A DNA stretch of 21,070 bases from Actinomycetes bacterium. Lineage in GTDB: Bacteria > Actinomycetota > Acidimicrobiia > Acidimicrobiales > Palsa-688. Location of the stretch: NCBI GenBank assembly GCA_021819345.1, contig JAKARG010000004.1, positions 1-21,070 on the forward strand, given 5' to 3'. A program made the translations under genes and the position numbers. Within the stretch, counting starts at the first letter, position 1. The number at the start of each line of letters is the position of its first letter. The notes beneath the pieces were generated by a model. That model was not told where the DNA came from. It was given only the letters and a program-made list of their open reading frames with translations, and made no database searches. Shown piece by piece: positions 1 through 7,734 of this stretch.

Positions 1-459
1 GTAGACGCAGGGGAGACGGTTGTCCCGGGCGACCTCCTGGGCCCGGAGGTGCTTCTTCACCGTCATCGGGAAGTAGGCCCCGCCCTTCACCGTGGCGTCG
101 TTGGCGACCACCACGCACAGCCGCCCGGCGACCCGTCCGATCCCGGTGACGATCCCCGCCGCCGGCGCCTCTCCCCCGTAGAGGTCCCAGGCGGCGAGGG
201 CCGACAGCTCGAGCAGCGGGGAGCCGGGGTCGAGGAGCCGCTCGACCCGCTGGCGGGCGAGGAGCTTGCCACGCTCGAGATGCCGGCGGCGGGCCGCCTC
301 GGGGCCGCCGGCGGCGACCGCCGCGGTGCGCTCGCGCAGCTCGGCCACGAGCCGGCGGTGCTCGCCCGAGCGGGCGGCGGCGAGCTCGGGGGCGAGCAAC
401 GCGGTCGGGAGGACCGCGCCCCGCTCGTCGGCAGCGAGCAATCCCTCCCTCCGGCTCAT
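1..459 (-). CDS. Acyl-CoA carboxylase carboxyltransferase (beta) subunit, methylcrotonyl-CoA type; C-terminal part beyond window
   Basis: This is the first 153 codons of a biotin-dependent acyl-CoA carboxylase carboxyltransferase subunit, which moves CO2 from carboxybiotin to an acyl-CoA. The reading frame is open to the left edge, so the protein is cut by the window and not necessarily broken. Family hallmarks are visible: a RGKLLARQRVERLLDPGSP-type block near residues 63-81, the segment AGIVTGIGRV, the conserved VANDATVKGG, and TVKKHLRAQEVARDNRLPC at the cut end. These match the methylcrotonyl-CoA/propionyl-CoA carboxylase beta family best, and the TVKKH..AQ..A..NRLPC stretch favours the methylcrotonyl type. 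The ATG at 457-459 follows only a weak ribosome-binding site. It lies 41 bases after the enoyl-CoA hydratase stop, so it is probably the third gene of the same minus-strand operon. The substrate (methylcrotonyl-, propionyl- or geranyl-CoA) is inferred, not shown. Confidence 0.88.
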   Translation of the reverse strand, partial: MSRREGLLAADERGAVLPTALLAPELAAARSGEHRRLVAELRERTAAVAAGGPEAARRRHLERGKLLARQRVERLLDPGSPLLELSALAAWDLYGGEAPAAGIVTGIGRVAGRLCVVVANDATVKGGAYFPMTVKKHLRAQEVARDNRLPCVY

Positions 460-500
460 CGCCTGGACCGGCGTGCGTGTCTCACTCGGTCCCGGCCGGC

Positions 501-1265
501 TCAGCGGCCGGTCCAGGCCGGCGGGCGCTTCTCGATGAACGCGGCGAGCCCCTCGCCGAAGTCGGCGCTACCCATCGCAGCGGACATCGCGGCATCCGAC
601 AGCTCCCACCCCCGGGCTTCGTCGGCCCCACGAGCGGCGAGCATCGCCCGGCGGGACTCACGCACCGCGACGGGGGCGTTGGCGGTCACCCGCTCGGCGA
701 GCGCCATGGCGGCTTCGAGGGCGCCTCCGGGGGGGCAGAGCCGGTTGACCAGGCCGTGACGCAAAGCGGTGGCCGCGTCGACCGGGTCCCCGGTGAGGAC
801 CCACTCCATCGCCACGTTGAACGGGACCCGGCTCGGCAGGCGGAACAGGGCACCGCCGGCGGCCACCAGGCTGCGCTTGACCTCGGGGACTCCGAAGCTC
901 GCCGCCTCGGAGGCGACCACCAGGTCGCAGGAGAGCACGATCTCGGTGCCCCCGGCGAGCGCCGGGCCGTCGACTGCGGCGACGATCGGCTTGGTCCGCT
1001 CCCTCCGGGTGATCCCGGCGAAGCCGCCCCGCGCGGTAGCCAGCTCGGCGAAGCCGCCGGCGGCGATCACCTTCAGGTCGGCGCCAGCGGAGAACACCGG
1101 GGGCGCTCCGGCCAGGATCCCGATCCACAGCCCACTGTCGGCCTCCAGGCGGTCGATCGCCGCCTCGATCCCCCGGGCAACCTCGCCGTCCACCGCGTTG
1201 CGGGCCTCGGGACGGTTGATGGTGGCGACGAGCACGTGGCCCTCGACCGTGACCTCCACGCTCAC
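501..1265 (-). CDS. Enoyl-CoA hydratase/isomerase (crotonase) family protein
   Basis: A 254-residue crotonase-fold protein, the usual length for a soluble enoyl-CoA hydratase, which adds water across the double bond of enoyl-CoA thioesters. The first oxyanion-hole loop FSAGADLK is at residues 58-65 and the second, GPALAGGTEI, at 100-109. The two catalytic glutamates of hydratases appear to be kept: Glu108 in GGTE and Glu128 in FGVPE. This favours a real hydratase over an isomerase. The GTG start is preceded by GAGG with a 5-base gap, and that site overlaps the stop of the upstream dehydrogenase gene. Only 7 bases separate the two genes, so they are co-transcribed. Next to a methylcrotonyl-type carboxylase subunit, a methylglutaconyl-CoA hydratase role in leucine breakdown is attractive. 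That role is inferred from context only. Confidence 0.9.
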   Translation of the reverse strand: MSVEVTVEGHVLVATINRPEARNAVDGEVARGIEAAIDRLEADSGLWIGILAGAPPVFSAGADLKVIAAGGFAELATARGGFAGITRRERTKPIVAAVDGPALAGGTEIVLSCDLVVASEAASFGVPEVKRSLVAAGGALFRLPSRVPFNVAMEWVLTGDPVDAATALRHGLVNRLCPPGGALEAAMALAERVTANAPVAVRESRRAMLAARGADEARGWELSDAAMSAAMGSADFGEGLAAFIEKRPPAWTGR

Positions 1266-1272
1266 TGCGGCC

Positions 1273-2049
<777 letters not shown>

Positions 2050-2056
2050 GCTCAGG

Positions 2057-2086
2057 AACCTAGCCCGCAGCGGGACTGTGGGTTCA
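2057..2086 (-). promoter_or_regulatory. Candidate leaderless promoter of the dehydrogenase operon
   Basis: Read on the minus strand, TAGGTT (2062-2057) fits the actinobacterial -10 pattern TANNNT. It ends 7 bases before the ATG of the dehydrogenase, so transcription would start at or next to the A of the start codon. A weak -35 match, TGAACC (2086-2081), lies 18 bases further upstream and shares 3 of 6 positions with TTGACA. No ribosome-binding site precedes this ATG, which agrees with a leaderless transcript. This is prediction only. Confidence 0.3.
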
Positions 2087-2268
2087 GGGGGCTTCGGGCA
2101 TCGACCGAGCTGCTAGAGAGAGAGTGCCCCTTCGAGTGGTCGCCACGTCCGGTTCTCGAGCACAGCTCGATCTCCCGGATCGGAGCGCGCGCATGAGGTC
2201 GCTCTGCGGGCCGCTGACGATCGACCGGCCGCTTCGGTCACAATGCTGGACCTGGACGAGCTGGTTCC

Positions 2269-2274
2269 GGGAGG
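2269..2274 (+). promoter_or_regulatory. Ribosome-binding site deciding the carrier-protein start
   Basis: GGGAGG sits 5 bases before the GTG at 2280. The longer open frame (GTG at 2124) has no such site and adds an Arg/Ser-rich stretch unlike any carrier protein, so this site fixes the start at 2280. Confidence 0.65.
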
Positions 2275-2279
2275 CAGAC

Positions 2280-2522
2280 GTGCTCGACGATGAGATCAGA
2301 GCAGTGCTCACAGCTGAGGGCAGGTTGCTCGTCGACCCGGGCTCACTGGACGACGAAGCCGACCTCTACGGGCTCGGCCTGACCTCGCACGCCACGGTGC
2401 GGGTGATGATGGGCCTCGAGGACCGCTTCGGGGTCGAGATACCGGACCACCTGCTCCGCAAGGAGACCTTTCGTTCCGTGGCGAGCATCCGCCAGGCCCT
2501 CGAGACGCTCGGCTGCTCCTGA
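2280..2522 (+). CDS. Discrete acyl carrier protein (phosphopantetheine-binding)
   Basis: An 80-residue acidic protein of acyl-carrier-protein size. The phosphopantetheine attachment site is Ser36 in YGLGLTSHA, where the usual DSL is replaced by TSH. It is followed by the typical helix II/III pattern VRVMMGLEDRFGVEIPDHLL and the C-terminal SVASIRQALETL. The LTSHA...LEDRFGVEIPD form recalls the carrier proteins that accompany exosortase-A type exopolysaccharide loci rather than the fatty-acid-synthesis AcpP, which carries DSL. It opens the plus-strand polysaccharide cluster, with a strong GGGAGG site before a GTG start. It lies about 230 bases from the divergent dehydrogenase operon. Likely role: to hold an acyl or aminoacyl group loaded by an adenylating enzyme, for which the protein encoded at 13644-15170 is a candidate. 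That partnership is inferred. Confidence 0.85.
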   Translation: MLDDEIRAVLTAEGRLLVDPGSLDDEADLYGLGLTSHATVRVMMGLEDRFGVEIPDHLLRKETFRSVASIRQALETLGCS

Positions 2523-2598
2523 GCGATCCGCACGCCGACCCGGGAAGGCCGCGGTAAACACTCTGAGTAGTGCCGAGGATGGTTTGAGCGGCGAGAGT

Positions 2599-2670
2599 GG
2601 CACCGGTCACGCGCCCGCCACCGGGCCTCGGGAAAAGCCCGAAGATGGGCCATAACCAGGGGTAATCCCT
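2599..2670 (+). promoter_or_regulatory. Structured 5' leader with three consecutive hairpins
   Basis: The 256 bases between the carrier-protein stop and the sugar-transferase start contain three inverted repeats in a row. The first is GGC-A-CCGGT (2599-2607) pairing with ACCGGGCC (2620-2627), 8 pairs with one bulged A. The second is TCGGG (2628-2632) with CCCGA (2638-2642) around AAAAG. The third is AGGG (2658-2661) with CCCT (2667-2670) around GTAAT. They lie about 110-180 bases before the sugar-transferase ATG, where an attenuator or ligand-sensing leader could act. I do not recognise a known riboswitch class, and no U-run follows any hairpin. The remainder of this gap shows no gene. Confidence 0.35.
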
Positions 2671-2778
2671 CTTGCAGAAGTTGACCGGCGACGTCTAGCG
2701 TCTCGGACGTGCTGCGACCCCTTGCCACTGCGAGCACCTTCCTCCATGCGCCTGGAGTGGCGAAGAGTTGGAGCTGAG

Positions 2779-4365
2779 ATGGACCTACACGCTCAGAAGT
2801 CCACGTCGGGACGTGACCTGCTCGCTCCCTTGGTCGAGCTCCCTCGAGTTGGTGCGACCGTCCTCGAGCCGGCTAGCCCGGGAGACGTCCTTGGTGCTGC
2901 GACCCTGGGAGAGCTGCAAGGGCTCGGAAGCGAGGTCTTCGGTGTACCCCCGTGTCCCGTCCACGTACGGCCCCGGCGGTCGTGGCGGGGATCGCTGCTG
3001 GCGGTCGCCGGAGTGGACATCATCGCCCTCGTCGTTGCCGTCATCGGTGCCGTCGCCGCAGACGAGGCCATCCACGATCAGATCCGCTCCATCGACGCGA
3101 TCCTCGCCTGCGGCATCTACGCAGCGGCTTTCGTTCCGTTCCTCTGGGCCTACGGGTTGTACCGGCGGGCTCGGCGCAGGATCGTCGCCTCGATGTTCCC
3201 CGACCTCGGGCGGCTCTTCCACGCAGTGCTCCTGTCGTGCCTGGTGCTGGTCGTAGCTGCGCCCCGGGTCCACGAGCTCCTCGGGCTGCCGGTGCTCGGG
3301 ATCGGCCGCACGGTGGTCGTCGGTGCAGCGTGCCTGGTCCTGGTCCCCCTCGGTCGGGTCGCCGGTCGCTCGCTCACCTGCCCGGAGGGCGGTCGACGGA
3401 TCCTCCTGGTCGGCTCCGGGAGGATCGCCGACATCGTGGTCGGCCGCTGCCTAGCGGTCTCGGACGCCCAGGTGATCGGCTATGTGGACGACAGTTCTCG
3501 TCCCGAGTGCGCCACACCGGGGCTCGCCAAGCTCGGCGGGATCGACGACCTGCGAGAGGTGGTGGCGGCCCACGAGGTCGACCAGGTCGTTGTCGCGTTC
3601 ACCCCGACCTCCGGTGACAAGCTGGCCGATTCACTGCGCTCCCTGGCCGGCGAGGTTCGGATCTCGGTCGTTCCCCGGATGTTCGACCTCCTGACCGTCG
3701 ACAGCCATCTCGACGACCTCCACGGACTGCCGCTGCTCGACGTGGCGCCGGCGAACCTCGGGATGGCTTCACGGCTGGCGAAGCGGACCCTGGACCTCGG
3801 TGTTTCGATCGGCCTGCTGGTGCTCGCGGCGCCGGTCATGGCTGCCATCGCCGTGCTGATCAAGGTCACCTCCGCCGGACCGGTCATGTTCCGTCAGGAG
3901 AGGGCCGGGCGCAGAGGAGAGCCGTTCGAGATCTACAAGTTCAGGACGATGTACGTGGGGGCCGAGCGGAAGCGGGCCGAGATGGCGCGCCACAACGAGG
4001 TCGACGGCCCATTGTTCAAGTTGCGGGAGGACCCAAGGGTTACCCCCATCGGGCGGTTCCTCCGTCGCACGAGCCTCGACGAGCTACCCCAGCTGTTCAA
4101 CGTCGTGGTCGGTCAGATGAGCCTCGTGGGCCCCCGCCCGTTCATCACGGCGGAGGCTGTCCTGATCGACGGCTGGGCCTCGAAGAGGATGGAAGTCCGC
4201 CCCGGGGTCACCGGCCTGTGGCAGATCTCGGGCCGCAACGACCTTCCCTTCGAGGAGCTCCGCCGGCTCGACTACTCCTACGTGGCGTCCTGGTCGCTGT
4301 TGTGGGACCTCAGGATCCTCTGGCACACCCCGGCTGCGGTGCTCCGCCGTAGGGGAGCCTACTGA
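2779..4365 (+). CDS. Polyprenyl-phosphate sugar-1-phosphate transferase (WbaP/CpsE/EpsE-like)
   Basis: A 528-residue membrane enzyme that would start exopolysaccharide synthesis by moving a sugar-1-phosphate from a nucleotide sugar to undecaprenyl phosphate. Hydrophobic segments at about 72-94, 112-135 and 150-200 form the N-terminal membrane part. A Rossmann-like CoA_binding_3 domain follows (ILLVGSGRIAD near 209, then VIGYVDDS). A further hydrophobic segment (IGLLVLAAPVMAAIAVLI, near 342-360) leads into the bacterial sugar transferase domain. Its core motifs are FRQERAGRRGEPFEIYKFRTM, DELPQLFNVVVGQMSLVGPRP (about 434-454) and VRPGVTGLWQISGRN. The ATG at 2779 has GGAG 5 bases upstream. Longer starts (TTG 2722, ATG 2746) lack a site. 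It precedes the glycosyltransferase operon by 259 bases and supplies its lipid-linked primer. The sugar cannot be read from sequence; hexose (galactose/glucose) is usual for the family. Confidence 0.92.
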   Translation: MDLHAQKSTSGRDLLAPLVELPRVGATVLEPASPGDVLGAATLGELQGLGSEVFGVPPCPVHVRPRRSWRGSLLAVAGVDIIALVVAVIGAVAADEAIHDQIRSIDAILACGIYAAAFVPFLWAYGLYRRARRRIVASMFPDLGRLFHAVLLSCLVLVVAAPRVHELLGLPVLGIGRTVVVGAACLVLVPLGRVAGRSLTCPEGGRRILLVGSGRIADIVVGRCLAVSDAQVIGYVDDSSRPECATPGLAKLGGIDDLREVVAAHEVDQVVVAFTPTSGDKLADSLRSLAGEVRISVVPRMFDLLTVDSHLDDLHGLPLLDVAPANLGMASRLAKRTLDLGVSIGLLVLAAPVMAAIAVLIKVTSAGPVMFRQERAGRRGEPFEIYKFRTMYVGAERKRAEMARHNEVDGPLFKLREDPRVTPIGRFLRRTSLDELPQLFNVVVGQMSLVGPRPFITAEAVLIDGWASKRMEVRPGVTGLWQISGRNDLPFEELRRLDYSYVASWSLLWDLRILWHTPAAVLRRRGAY

Positions 4366-4528
4366 CATCGCCCCACCCTGCAGCTGCCGGCCCGTTCGCC
4401 CGAGTCGGCGCCGAGTGCTACGTCCTCCCTCTCGCTTCGGAGTCCTCCCTCCCACCTCGGGCGCGACGACATCCTGCCGCATCACTGTTCGGCTCCGAGC
4501 ACCCGGGGTCCTTCCTCCGAGTTACCAT

Positions 4529-4581
4529 ATTGCGCAATTGTCCGGCACGTAGCCCCACCCCCGACTGTCGAGGACTAAACT
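4529..4581 (+). promoter_or_regulatory. Candidate promoter/operator before the glycosyltransferase operon
   Basis: An AT-rich island in GC-rich DNA contains the perfect palindrome ATTGCGCAAT (4529-4538), followed by a -10-like TAAACT (4576-4581). No good -35 box stands 16-19 bases upstream of TAAACT. The expected start point falls near the GTG at 4588. The surrounding gap (4366-4624) holds no recognisable gene. The palindrome could be a repressor or activator site, but this is inferred from symmetry and position only. Confidence 0.3.
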
Positions 4582-4624
4582 GAGCCCGTGACCCGGCGCG
4601 CGCCCTCGAGCACCAGAGGGGATC

Positions 4625-5506
4625 TTGTCTGGTCGGCCTAGTACCGATGGGGCCAGCTTCGTCGTGCGGACCCGCAACTCGGCAGCCACCATCGAGGCTA
4701 CCCTTACTTCCGTTCGCAGCCAGACCATTCCTGCCGAGATCGTCATCGTCGACTCCGGCTCCACCGACGAAACACTCCGGATCGCTGGCCCGCTGAGTGA
4801 CCGAGTCGTGCCGATCGCTCGAACGGATTTCACCTACGGACGAGCCCTCAATCTCGGCGTCGAGGCGGCCACCGGTGGGCTCGTAGTAGCTCTTTCGTCG
4901 CACTGCACGCTACCAAGGCAGGACTGGCTCGAGCTTGCTGCGGACCACTTCCAGCTTTCCACTCTCGCTGCGGTGTCGGGGTTCCCTCTCGACAGCGCTG
5001 GTCGTTTGCTCTCCCGGGCCAGGCCCGTCACGTGGTCCGACGTAGAGATCGATCCGGGCTGGGGTTACTCCAACCACGCCGGGATCCTGAGGCGATCGGC
5101 CTGGCAACGCCATCCATTCGACGAACAACTGATCGCCTGTGAGGACAAGGAATGGATGTACCGCGTCATGGAGGACGGCTGGACCGTTCTCGTGGACCCG
5201 CGTCTCACGGTTTCTACCTCCCATCGCAGGGGGGCCGGGTTCGTGTCTCTATATCGACGCGTCTACCGCGAGCACCGTGTCCTCGCCGAGCTCCTCACCT
5301 ACGACGCTCCGGGCTGGGGTGGTTTAGCTGCGCAGTGGTGGTCCTGCCTGCCCCCTTCGTCCACTAGACCAGCTTGGCAGAGGCGTCTCAGCCCCTGGCG
5401 TGCCGTCGAACTGGCCGGCTCCTGGCACGGCGACCGATCCGGTGCGCGTCGCCGCCACAGCGCAACCGGCGCAGTAGGGATCCATCGGAGAGCCGGACAG
5501 AGTTGA
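4625..5506 (+). CDS. Family 2 glycosyltransferase
   Basis: A 293-residue GT-A fold glycosyltransferase (GT2, PF00535-like). The N-terminal nucleotide-binding strand is FVVRTRNSAATIEATLTSV (12-30). DSGSTDET near 43-50 is the first diphosphate-contacting acidic motif. SSHCTLPRQDWL holds the donor/metal region where DxD usually lies, although the second Asp is not obvious. CEDKEWMYRVMEDGW near 172-186 carries the catalytic ED pair seen in rhamnosyltransferase-like members. The C-terminal ending WRAVELAGSWHGDRSG is also typical of that group. No long membrane segment is seen. The TTG start at 4625 follows GAGGGG closely; a later GTG would delete the first beta strand. Its TGA overlaps the TTG of the next gene (TTGA), pointing to coupled translation. 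It is likely to add one sugar to the lipid-linked glycan; donor and acceptor are unknown. Confidence 0.87.
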   Translation: MSGRPSTDGASFVVRTRNSAATIEATLTSVRSQTIPAEIVIVDSGSTDETLRIAGPLSDRVVPIARTDFTYGRALNLGVEAATGGLVVALSSHCTLPRQDWLELAADHFQLSTLAAVSGFPLDSAGRLLSRARPVTWSDVEIDPGWGYSNHAGILRRSAWQRHPFDEQLIACEDKEWMYRVMEDGWTVLVDPRLTVSTSHRRGAGFVSLYRRVYREHRVLAELLTYDAPGWGGLAAQWWSCLPPSSTRPAWQRRLSPWRAVELAGSWHGDRSGARRRHSATGAVGIHRRAGQS

Positions 5507-7734
5507 CCCGTACCGGACCGATAGCTTCCGTGATCATTCCCGCTCACAACGAGCAAGCAGTGATCGGCCGATGCCTCGACTCGCTCCTCGAGCACTCTGC
5601 ACCGGGCGAGCTCGAGGTCATCGTCGTGTGCAACGGCTGTAACGACGGGACTGCCAGCCTGGCGCGAGCCAGGAGCGGAGTGACGGCCGTCATCGAGCTC
5701 CCCTATCCATCCAAGACGGCCGCCCTCAACTCCGGGGACAGCGTCGCGTCGTGCTTCCCCCGGATCTATCTCGATGCCGACGTCACCTTGAGCACCGACG
5801 CAGTGAGGGCACTGGTCGAGGAGCTGCTCGAGGTTCCATGCGCCGCGCCGCGCGTGACATTCGACCTCGCCGGGCGCAGCTGGACCGTGAAGGCGTTCTA
5901 CGAAGTTTGGAGCAAGCTTCCCTACATCACTGTCAACATGGTTGGCTCAGGCGTTGTCGCCCTCTCGGCCGAAGGACGCTCCCGCTTTGCGGCGTTCCCA
6001 GACTACATCGCGGACGACCAGTTCATGATGAACCAGTTCGCGCCGGATGAGCGGACCTCGCTGTCGAACGTGGAGTTCACGGTGTACCCCCCTTACGTTC
6101 TCCGGGATCTCCTACGTGTTCGGGCCCGCGTATACCGAGGCAACCGTCAGCTGTCACGTGAAGGACCTCGTTCAACTCGAACGAGACTCTCTAGTGTACG
6201 GAGCCTCCTCTTGTTGGCGACACGCCCCGGAATGCGCCGAAAGGCTGGCGCCTACGCCTTCGTCAGCCTGCTCGGGCTGTGCCTGTCTTTTCTCCCGACC
6301 AGCGACTGGGGTCGGGACGACTCGTCGCGACGGGTACCCGATGGCCGCTCCAGCGGATCCTTGGCAGACGAGCAGCTGCCGGCGCAGGCCGCGGCACTGG
6401 CCTACGTGGTCAGCCGCTACCCGTCCCTCTCGCACACCTTCATCCGCTCCGAGGTGGCTCTCTTGCGAGCGGAAGGGTTCGGTGTCACGACTATCTCGGT
6501 GCGGCAGGTGCGCGAGGCCGATCCGCTGTCCGGTCCCGACAGAGCCGAATTGGCCACAACCATCTCGATCCTGCCGCGACGGGTTGGCTCGATCCTCGCC
6601 AGTCACTGGCGAGCGTTGCGCCGGTCCCCGGGCTCCTATGTCCAGACGCTGCGCCTCGCCGTATCGGGCTCCCCCCCCGGCGGGCGGCGGCATCTCTGGC
6701 AGCTGTTCTACTTCGTCGAGGCGCTCGTCCTCTGGGACATCTGCGACCGTCGCGGGATCACTTGGGCGCACGCCCACTTTGCGAACGTCGGCGCAGACCT
6801 CGCATGGCTGGCGTCGGATTTCGGTCAGCGGGCCAACCCGGACAGCGGCTGGGGCTGGAGCTTTACGATGCACGGGCCCACGGAGCTGTTCGACACGGTC
6901 GGCTTCAACCTCCGGAGGAAGGTCGGCTCGGCTGCCCTGGTGGTTTGCATCAGCCACTACTGTGCTGCTCAGCTGATGACCCTATGTCCTCGGGAGGACT
7001 GGCCCAAGCTCCAGGTGATCGGCTGCGGGGTCGACGCGTCGGTCTTCGCACCGGGGCAGAGCTGCGATGGCTCCTCGAGGGGCCAGCGCCCGTCCGCCCG
7101 GACGCGTCTGTTGTTCCTCGGGCGCCTCGTGCCCGAGAAGGGCTTGACCGTTCTGCTGGAGGCGGTCGAGCGGCTGCTCGGCGATGGTGTCGCTCTGGAT
7201 CTGACGGTTGGCGGTGGGGGGCCTCAGCGGCGTGACTACGAGCGCCTTGCCGAGCGTCGGGGCCTCGGTGAGGTCGTGACCTTCTTGGGGCCGGTGGACC
7301 ATGCCGAAGTACCTGCGCTACTTCGTGGTCACGACGTCTTCTGCCTGCCGAGCTTTGCGGAGGGAGTACCGATCGTCCTGATGGAGGCGATGGCCTCGGT
7401 GCTCCCCGTTGTCACGACATCGATCGCAGGAATCCCGGAACTGGTCGACCACGGCGTGGCGGGCCTTCTGGTCCCACCAGGGAACGTGACCGCCTTGAGC
7501 GATGCACTAGGCTCTCTCGCCCGATCACCGGAGATGCGGGCACGTATGGGGGCGAGCGGGCGGAGCCATGTCGTGGGCACCAGGGACGCACGGGCCTCTG
7601 CCCGTGCCGTAGCAGACGCCATCTCTCTCGCCCGGGGTCTCGACACCTCGGCCGGCGACGCCGAGGGGGCTCCCATTCCGGCAACTCTGGTCCGCTCGCG
7701 CAGCGGTCGACGGGCGAAGCTGGACCGACGGTGA
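5503..7734 (+). CDS. Fused bifunctional glycosyltransferase: GT2 domain + GT4 domain
   Basis: A 743-residue protein with two complete-looking glycosyltransferases. The GT2 half has SVIIPAHNE (9-17), CNGCNDGT, the DxD motif in YLDADV (Asp91, Asp93), an ADDQF acidic pair (171-172), and RVYRGNRQL near 212, similar to the (Q/R)xxRW region. It ends with a hydrophobic segment followed by WGRDDSSRR, the usual C-terminus of stand-alone GT2 proteins of this type. After a roughly 25-residue linker the GT4 half begins at YVVSRYPSLSHTFIRSEV (near 300). It continues through FLGRLVPEKG (near 540) to the donor-binding E-x7-E in EGVPIVLMEAM (near 620). Two separate genes would be normal, so this is a fusion, or possibly a lost stop codon. 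The TTG start overlaps the previous stop (TTGA), which is why I prefer 5503 to a longer frame beginning at 5374. Its stop overlaps the ABC gene start (GTGA). Confidence 0.85.
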   Translation: MTRTGPIASVIIPAHNEQAVIGRCLDSLLEHSAPGELEVIVVCNGCNDGTASLARARSGVTAVIELPYPSKTAALNSGDSVASCFPRIYLDADVTLSTDAVRALVEELLEVPCAAPRVTFDLAGRSWTVKAFYEVWSKLPYITVNMVGSGVVALSAEGRSRFAAFPDYIADDQFMMNQFAPDERTSLSNVEFTVYPPYVLRDLLRVRARVYRGNRQLSREGPRSTRTRLSSVRSLLLLATRPGMRRKAGAYAFVSLLGLCLSFLPTSDWGRDDSSRRVPDGRSSGSLADEQLPAQAAALAYVVSRYPSLSHTFIRSEVALLRAEGFGVTTISVRQVREADPLSGPDRAELATTISILPRRVGSILASHWRALRRSPGSYVQTLRLAVSGSPPGGRRHLWQLFYFVEALVLWDICDRRGITWAHAHFANVGADLAWLASDFGQRANPDSGWGWSFTMHGPTELFDTVGFNLRRKVGSAALVVCISHYCAAQLMTLCPREDWPKLQVIGCGVDASVFAPGQSCDGSSRGQRPSARTRLLFLGRLVPEKGLTVLLEAVERLLGDGVALDLTVGGGGPQRRDYERLAERRGLGEVVTFLGPVDHAEVPALLRGHDVFCLPSFAEGVPIVLMEAMASVLPVVTTSIAGIPELVDHGVAGLLVPPGNVTALSDALGSLARSPEMRARMGASGRSHVVGTRDARASARAVADAISLARGLDTSAGDAEGAPIPATLVRSRSGRRAKLDRR

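Noticed and set aside
2599..2670. Known riboswitch (cyclic di-GMP or cyclic di-AMP class)
   Set aside because: The conserved cores of these classes, as I recall them, are not present; only generic hairpins can be claimed.
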